From a bacterium (GTDB lineage: Bacteria > Patescibacteriota > Minisyncoccia > Phycocordibacterales > Phycocordibacteraceae), in contig JAKAJJ010000027.1 in the NCBI GenBank assembly GCA_021813835.1, positions 1 through 7,829 on the forward strand: a DNA stretch of 7,829 bases, in the 5' to 3' direction. Below the pieces are notes generated by a model. The model had not been told where the DNA came from, did not search any database, and saw only the letters and a program-made list of their open reading frames with translations. Both the position numbers and the translations under genes were made by a program. Shown one piece after another: positions 5,692 through 7,829 of the stretch (positions are counted from its first letter, which is position 1; the number at the start of each line of letters is the position of its first letter).

Positions 5692-6351
5692 ATGAAAGAA
5701 ACAAAAAGCAATTATTGCGAGCGGTGCGGCGAATTCCACGATGTCGTGCGCGACTATACGTCGCAGGTGAAAGTCGGCGAGACCGTGCCGGATTTCGAGT
5801 TCGAGGCGTACCACAAGGGCGCCATCACGGCGCTCTCGCTCTCGAACCTTCGCGGCAAATGGGTCGTCCTCGTCTTTTATCCGGCCGACTTCACGTTCGT
5901 ATGCCCGACCGAACTCGAAGAGCTCGCGAAGCTCTATCCGAAATTCCAGGAGGCGAACGCCGAGGTCATATCGGTATCCTGCGACACGGTCTTCACGCAC
6001 AAGGCATGGCACGATACCTCGCCCGGCATCCGCGCCATCGCGTATCCGATGGCGGCCGATCCCTCGGGCAAGCTCGCCTATGCTTTCGGCGTTCTCGTCG
6101 AGGGCGGGGAAGCGGTGCTCACGCCGGACGAGGGGCTCTCTTTGCGCGGCACGTTCATCATCGATCCGTCGGGAACGCTCCGCGCGATGGAAGTGAACGA
6201 CAACTCCATCGGACGCAAGGGCGCGGAGACGCTGCGCAAACTGCAGGCCGCGCAATACGTCGAGGCGCACAAAGGGAAGGTATGCCCGGCCTCCTGGGAG
6301 CCGGGGGAGGATACCTTGGAACCGGGCCTCGGCCTCGTCGGGAAGCTCTAA
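5692..6351 (+). CDS. 2-Cys peroxiredoxin (AhpC/Prx1 family) with an N-terminal CxxC extension
   Basis: A 219-residue thiol peroxidase that reduces hydrogen peroxide and organic peroxides in the cytosol. The active-site block PADFTFVCP (64-72) gives PxxxTxxC with peroxidatic Cys71; Arg152 is the likely active-site arginine. The resolving cysteine is Cys198 in GKVCPASWEPGEDTL, the classic typical-2-Cys ending. The first 25 residues are unusual: YCERCGEFHD carries a CxxC (Cys9, Cys12) before the thioredoxin fold begins at VKVGETVPDFEF. This may be a small metal- or redox-active knuckle. ATG 5692 is chosen because it is the first start downstream of the divergent promoter region; the in-frame ATG at 5554 would lie deep in miaA. 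There is no Shine-Dalgarno. No AhpF or other reductase partner is visible in the window, so the electron donor is unknown. Confidence 0.93.
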   Translation: MKETKSNYCERCGEFHDVVRDYTSQVKVGETVPDFEFEAYHKGAITALSLSNLRGKWVVLVFYPADFTFVCPTELEELAKLYPKFQEANAEVISVSCDTVFTHKAWHDTSPGIRAIAYPMAADPSGKLAYAFGVLVEGGEAVLTPDEGLSLRGTFIIDPSGTLRAMEVNDNSIGRKGAETLRKLQAAQYVEAHKGKVCPASWEPGEDTLEPGLGLVGKL

Positions 6352-6379
6352 AAAAACGGCGGCCCCGAAAGGCCGCCGT
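6351..6379 (-). terminator. Rho-independent terminator of the pyrE-like gene
   Basis: A perfect 9-bp stem (6356-6364 with 6371-6379, ACGGCGGCC/GGCCGCCGT) has a 6-base loop. On the minus strand it is followed by a run of T (complement of A6351-A6356). The T-run direction assigns it to the minus-strand gene ending at 6394. On the plus strand no T-run follows, although the hairpin begins right at the peroxiredoxin stop codon and could still protect that mRNA's end. Confidence 0.85.
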
Positions 6380-6393
6380 GCGTGTTGCGTGCG

Positions 6394-7080
6394 TCACGCG
6401 ATGACGCTATGCTGCTCGATTTCTTTTTCCACCGCGCAGAGCTGGTTCGACGCCCAAAATCCGAATTTCTTGGCCGCGTACGCGAGGTCCAGCAGGGTGA
6501 AGAGGGAGATGAGCTCCATCCCGTGCCGATTCAGCGTCTCGGCCCCGCCGTACTGCCGGTCTACGAGGACGAGATGAGCCATCCGTTCCGGGATGAACCC
6601 GTCTTCGCAGAGGCGCTTCGCGGTTTCGAGCTTCGAACTTCCGCCCGTTATCGTATTGTCCACGGTGAAGTAGAAACGATCGGGACGCGGCGCGCCGTCC
6701 ACCCACCGCTGGTTCGCGCCGTGCGTTTCCCGCACCGGGCGCATCACCATAAAGGGCAGAGAACGCGCGGAGGTGAGCGATGCCGCCGCCGCGAGCGCCG
6801 TGCCGGCTGTCGGGATGCCGATGAGGCAGGGCGCTTGCGTGATGCCGCGCGCGCGGCAGTGCTCCCAGACGGCGGTTCCGATTTCCCCTCCGATCGCGGC
6901 GAGGCATTCGGGGTGTTCGGTGAGCTCTTCTCGCCCGGAAACGTAAACGTTCGAGCGGATGCCGCTCTGCAAGGAGAACGGCTCGTCTCTCCATCTGATG
7001 AACCCGAGCTCGCAGAGCCGGTAAAGGAGCTCGGTCTTTTCTCTGGAGAACTTCTTCCCGGAGGGTGTCGTGAGTTCCAT
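6394..7080 (-). CDS. pyrE: Orotate phosphoribosyltransferase-like protein
   Basis: A 228-residue type I phosphoribosyltransferase. OPRTases convert orotate and PRPP to OMP and pyrophosphate in UMP synthesis. FSLQSGIRSNVYVSGREEL (35-53) matches the N-terminal LxSGxxS hood of OPRTases. GIPTAGTALA (88-97) is the PRPP pyrophosphate loop. MRPVRETHGANQRWVDG (113-129) fits the flexible catalytic loop. FTVDNTITGGSSKLETAKRL (138-157) is the PRPP-binding motif, but the usual Asp-Asp pair reads Asp-Asn (141-142). The start at 7080 is supported by an SD-like AAAGGA six bases upstream, the only clear one in the window. Longer in-frame starts run into tRNA-Leu. A strong terminator follows the stop. With no other pyrimidine gene visible, its substrate (orotate or another base) is uncertain. 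Confidence 0.8.
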   Translation of the reverse strand: MELTTPSGKKFSREKTELLYRLCELGFIRWRDEPFSLQSGIRSNVYVSGREELTEHPECLAAIGGEIGTAVWEHCRARGITQAPCLIGIPTAGTALAAAASLTSARSLPFMVMRPVRETHGANQRWVDGAPRPDRFYFTVDNTITGGSSKLETAKRLCEDGFIPERMAHLVLVDRQYGGAETLNRHGMELISLFTLLDLAYAAKKFGFWASNQLCAVEKEIEQHSVIA

Positions 7081-7086
7081 CGCAAT

Positions 7087-7092
7087 TCCTTT
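7087..7092 (-). promoter_or_regulatory. Shine-Dalgarno of the pyrE-like gene
   Basis: AAAGGA on the minus strand, six bases before the ATG at 7080. It decides the start of this gene and stands out because no comparable motif precedes the other starts in the window. Confidence 0.7.
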
Positions 7093-7118
7093 CGCCAGTT
7101 GAGGGGGACACGCAGAGG

Positions 7119-7124
7119 ATCTTA
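7119..7124 (-). promoter_or_regulatory. Possible -10 box of the pyrE-like gene
   Basis: TAAGAT on the minus strand matches four of six consensus bases and would give a leader of roughly 30 bases, enough to hold the Shine-Dalgarno. No good -35 is seen. The palindrome TCCGCGCGGA (7140-7149) lies about where the -35 would be. The gap 7081-7199 holds no gene. Confidence 0.3.
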
Positions 7125-7161
7125 TTCCAAGAGTCACTTTCCGCGCGGAGCGTACCACGAG

Positions 7162-7190
7162 TTTCCGGAGGAGGCAAAATACGCTAGGAT
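7162..7190 (+). promoter_or_regulatory. Promoter of tRNA-Leu
   Basis: A -35-like TTTCCG (7162-7167), a 17-base spacer and a -10 TAGGAT (7185-7190) end nine bases before the tRNA 5' end. The layout matches that of the tRNA-Trp promoter. Confidence 0.5.
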
Positions 7191-7199
7191 AGGCGGGAA

Positions 7200-7281
7200 G
7201 CCGAGATGGCGGAACTGGCAGACGCAACGGATTCAAAACCCGTCGCCGCAAGGCATGTGGGTTCGATTCCCACTCTCGGCA
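7200..7281 (+). tRNA. tRNA-Leu (CAA anticodon)
   Basis: An 82-base class II tRNA. The acceptor GCCGAGA pairs with TCTCGGC, and the discriminator is A. The D-arm is GCG/CGC with an AACTGGCAGA-type loop. The anticodon loop TTCAAAA gives CAA, reading UUG. The long variable arm (GCC-GCAA-GGC) is typical of Leu. The T-arm is GTGGG/CCCAC with loop TTCGATT. The 3' CCA is not fully encoded (CC then T). The anticodon stem ACGGA/CCCGT has an A-C mismatch at the pair closing the loop (31-39), where relatives usually have A-T. It lies 23 bases upstream of parB with no terminator between them. Confidence 0.93.
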
Positions 7282-7296
7282 CCTCTGCGCTACAAT
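7267..7296 (+). promoter_or_regulatory. Promoter of parB, overlapping tRNA-Leu
   Basis: A -10 TACAAT (7291-7296) matches five of six bases, with a -35-like TTCCCA (7267-7272) 18 bases upstream, inside the T-arm of tRNA-Leu. The -10 ends eight bases before the parB ATG, so transcription would start within about two bases of it (leaderless). Readthrough from the tRNA is an alternative source of parB transcript. Confidence 0.5.
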
Positions 7297-7304
7297 AAAA
7301 AAGT

Positions 7305-7829
7305 ATGAACGAGGACGCGCGCTACGTGCCGACGAAATACGATTCGATCTTCTGGATCGACGTCGACAAGGTCGCGCCGAACCCCTACCAGCCGCGGCGC
7401 GAATTCAGCGAAGAAGGGCTGCGTTCGCTCGCCGAATCCATCCGCCAGTACGGCGTCCTCCAGCCGCTCGTCGTCGGCCGCGCCGAGGTCGAGAAGCCGG
7501 ACGGCGGCATTGAGAGCGTCTACGAGCTCATCGCCGGCGAACGCCGCCTGCGCGCCGCGAAGCTCATCGGCCTCACGCAGGTGCCCGCGGTCATCCGGCA
7601 GGGGGAGAACAACCTCACGAAGCTCGAGCTCGCCATCATCGAGAACCTCCAGCGCGAGGACTTGAACGCCATCGACCGCGCGAAGGCCCTGCGCCGGCTC
7701 ATCGAGGAATTCGGCATCTCCCACGGCGAAGCCGCAGCGAAGATCGGCAAAAGCCGCGAGTACGTATCGAATTCGCTCCGCCTTCTCTCTCTGCCCGAGC
7801 ATATGCAGAGCGCCATCGTCGGGAAGGAG
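7305..7829 (+). CDS. parB: Chromosome-partitioning protein ParB/Spo0J (3' end outside window)
   Basis: The first 175 residues of a ParB-family CTPase clamp that loads at parS sites and partitions chromosomes with ParA. The N-terminal ParB domain begins at VAPNPYQPRREFSEEGLRSL (23-42), and VLQPLVVG follows. The CTP-binding motif is AGERRLRAA (77-85), and the second conserved box is IIENLQREDLNAIDRA (111-126). The helix-turn-helix that reads parS is at about 138-165 (SHGEAAAKIGKSREYVSN). The frame is still open at the window edge; the dimerisation domain (family total about 280-300 residues) is missing only because the window ends. No parA precedes it, so the ParA partner, if linked, must be downstream or elsewhere. 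There is no Shine-Dalgarno; the promoter -10 is eight bases before the ATG. Confidence 0.94.
   Translation, partial: MNEDARYVPTKYDSIFWIDVDKVAPNPYQPRREFSEEGLRSLAESIRQYGVLQPLVVGRAEVEKPDGGIESVYELIAGERRLRAAKLIGLTQVPAVIRQGENNLTKLELAIIENLQREDLNAIDRAKALRRLIEEFGISHGEAAAKIGKSREYVSNSLRLLSLPEHMQSAIVGKE

Noticed and set aside
5649..5711. Upstream in-frame starts extending miaA by up to 21 residues.
   Set aside because: The extension has no homology to MiaA and would overlap the peroxiredoxin start; the family pattern begins at the 5648 ATG.
4773..6396. Possible recoding of UGA (as in Gracilibacteria or Absconditabacteria), since miaA and the pyrE-like gene end in TGA.
   Set aside because: Both proteins end at normal family length at the TGA, no internal TGA occurs in any gene, and the only Trp tRNA seen has a CCA anticodon.
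7081..7251. Longer pyrE-like protein starting at 7251 or other upstream codons.
   Set aside because: It would read through tRNA-Leu in reverse, whereas an SD-like AAAGGA supports the start at 7080.
6382..7308. A plus-strand frame spanning the pyrE-like gene, its control region and tRNA-Leu.
   Set aside because: It runs through a tRNA gene and opposite a recognised phosphoribosyltransferase; its sequence has no domain character.
1..7829. parS sites, CRISPR repeats, insertion sequences, integrases or attachment sites.
   Set aside because: No 16-bp parS-like palindrome of the known consensus, no regularly spaced repeats and no transposase or integrase motifs were seen by eye.

Overview
The window is a GC-rich, densely coded bacterial chromosome segment. 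It most likely comes from the candidate phyla radiation (Patescibacteria, Parcubacteria-like, possibly a Kaiserbacteria relative). I infer this from several gene types recalled from that group: a membrane-anchored trypsin-fold protein of a characteristic type, a cysteine-free bL33, a VirB2/TrbC-like pilin in a small secreted protein, and an orphan PRPP-dependent transferase of the PyrE type. UGA and UAA both serve as ordinary stops, so the standard bacterial code fits. The lineage call is inference, since no search could be run.

Layout, left to right. Positions 1-758 (+) hold the end of a membrane-anchored trypsin-fold protein that appears to have lost its catalytic triad. After 12 bases comes a two-domain AAA+ Clp unfoldase (771-3449, +). 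A small gene for ribosomal protein bL33 (3477-3632, +) follows, with its own promoter and a strong intrinsic terminator. tRNA-Trp (3673-3743) is on the minus strand. Divergent from it is a secreted pilin-like protein (3821-4801, +) with a C-terminal domain resembling M15 zinc peptidases. Its 3' end overlaps the 3' end of miaA (4773-5648, -) by 29 bp. Divergent from miaA is a 2-Cys peroxiredoxin (5692-6351, +). It is followed by the minus-strand terminator of a convergent pyrE-like gene (6394-7080, -). tRNA-Leu(CAA) (7200-7281, +) and the start of parB (7305 to the window edge, +) close the window.

Most genes are housekeeping: protein quality control, ribosome, tRNA supply and tRNA modification, peroxide defence, pyrimidine salvage or synthesis, and chromosome partition. 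No operon longer than two genes is evident, and strand switches are frequent. Only the pyrE-like gene has a clear Shine-Dalgarno sequence. Several others (rpmG, the pilin fusion, parB) have a -10 box ending only 6-8 bases before the start codon, which predicts leaderless mRNAs.

The most interesting items are three. The Clp ATPase combines a long ClpB-like middle domain with an IGF tripeptide where ClpA/ClpC/ClpX carry their ClpP-docking loop. The pilin/M15-like fusion has a cysteine-rich exported half. The apparent pseudoprotease lies directly upstream of the unfoldase. No mobile element, CRISPR array, integrase or transposase was seen. Non-coding gaps are all under 200 bases, apart from the tRNA and terminator elements listed.
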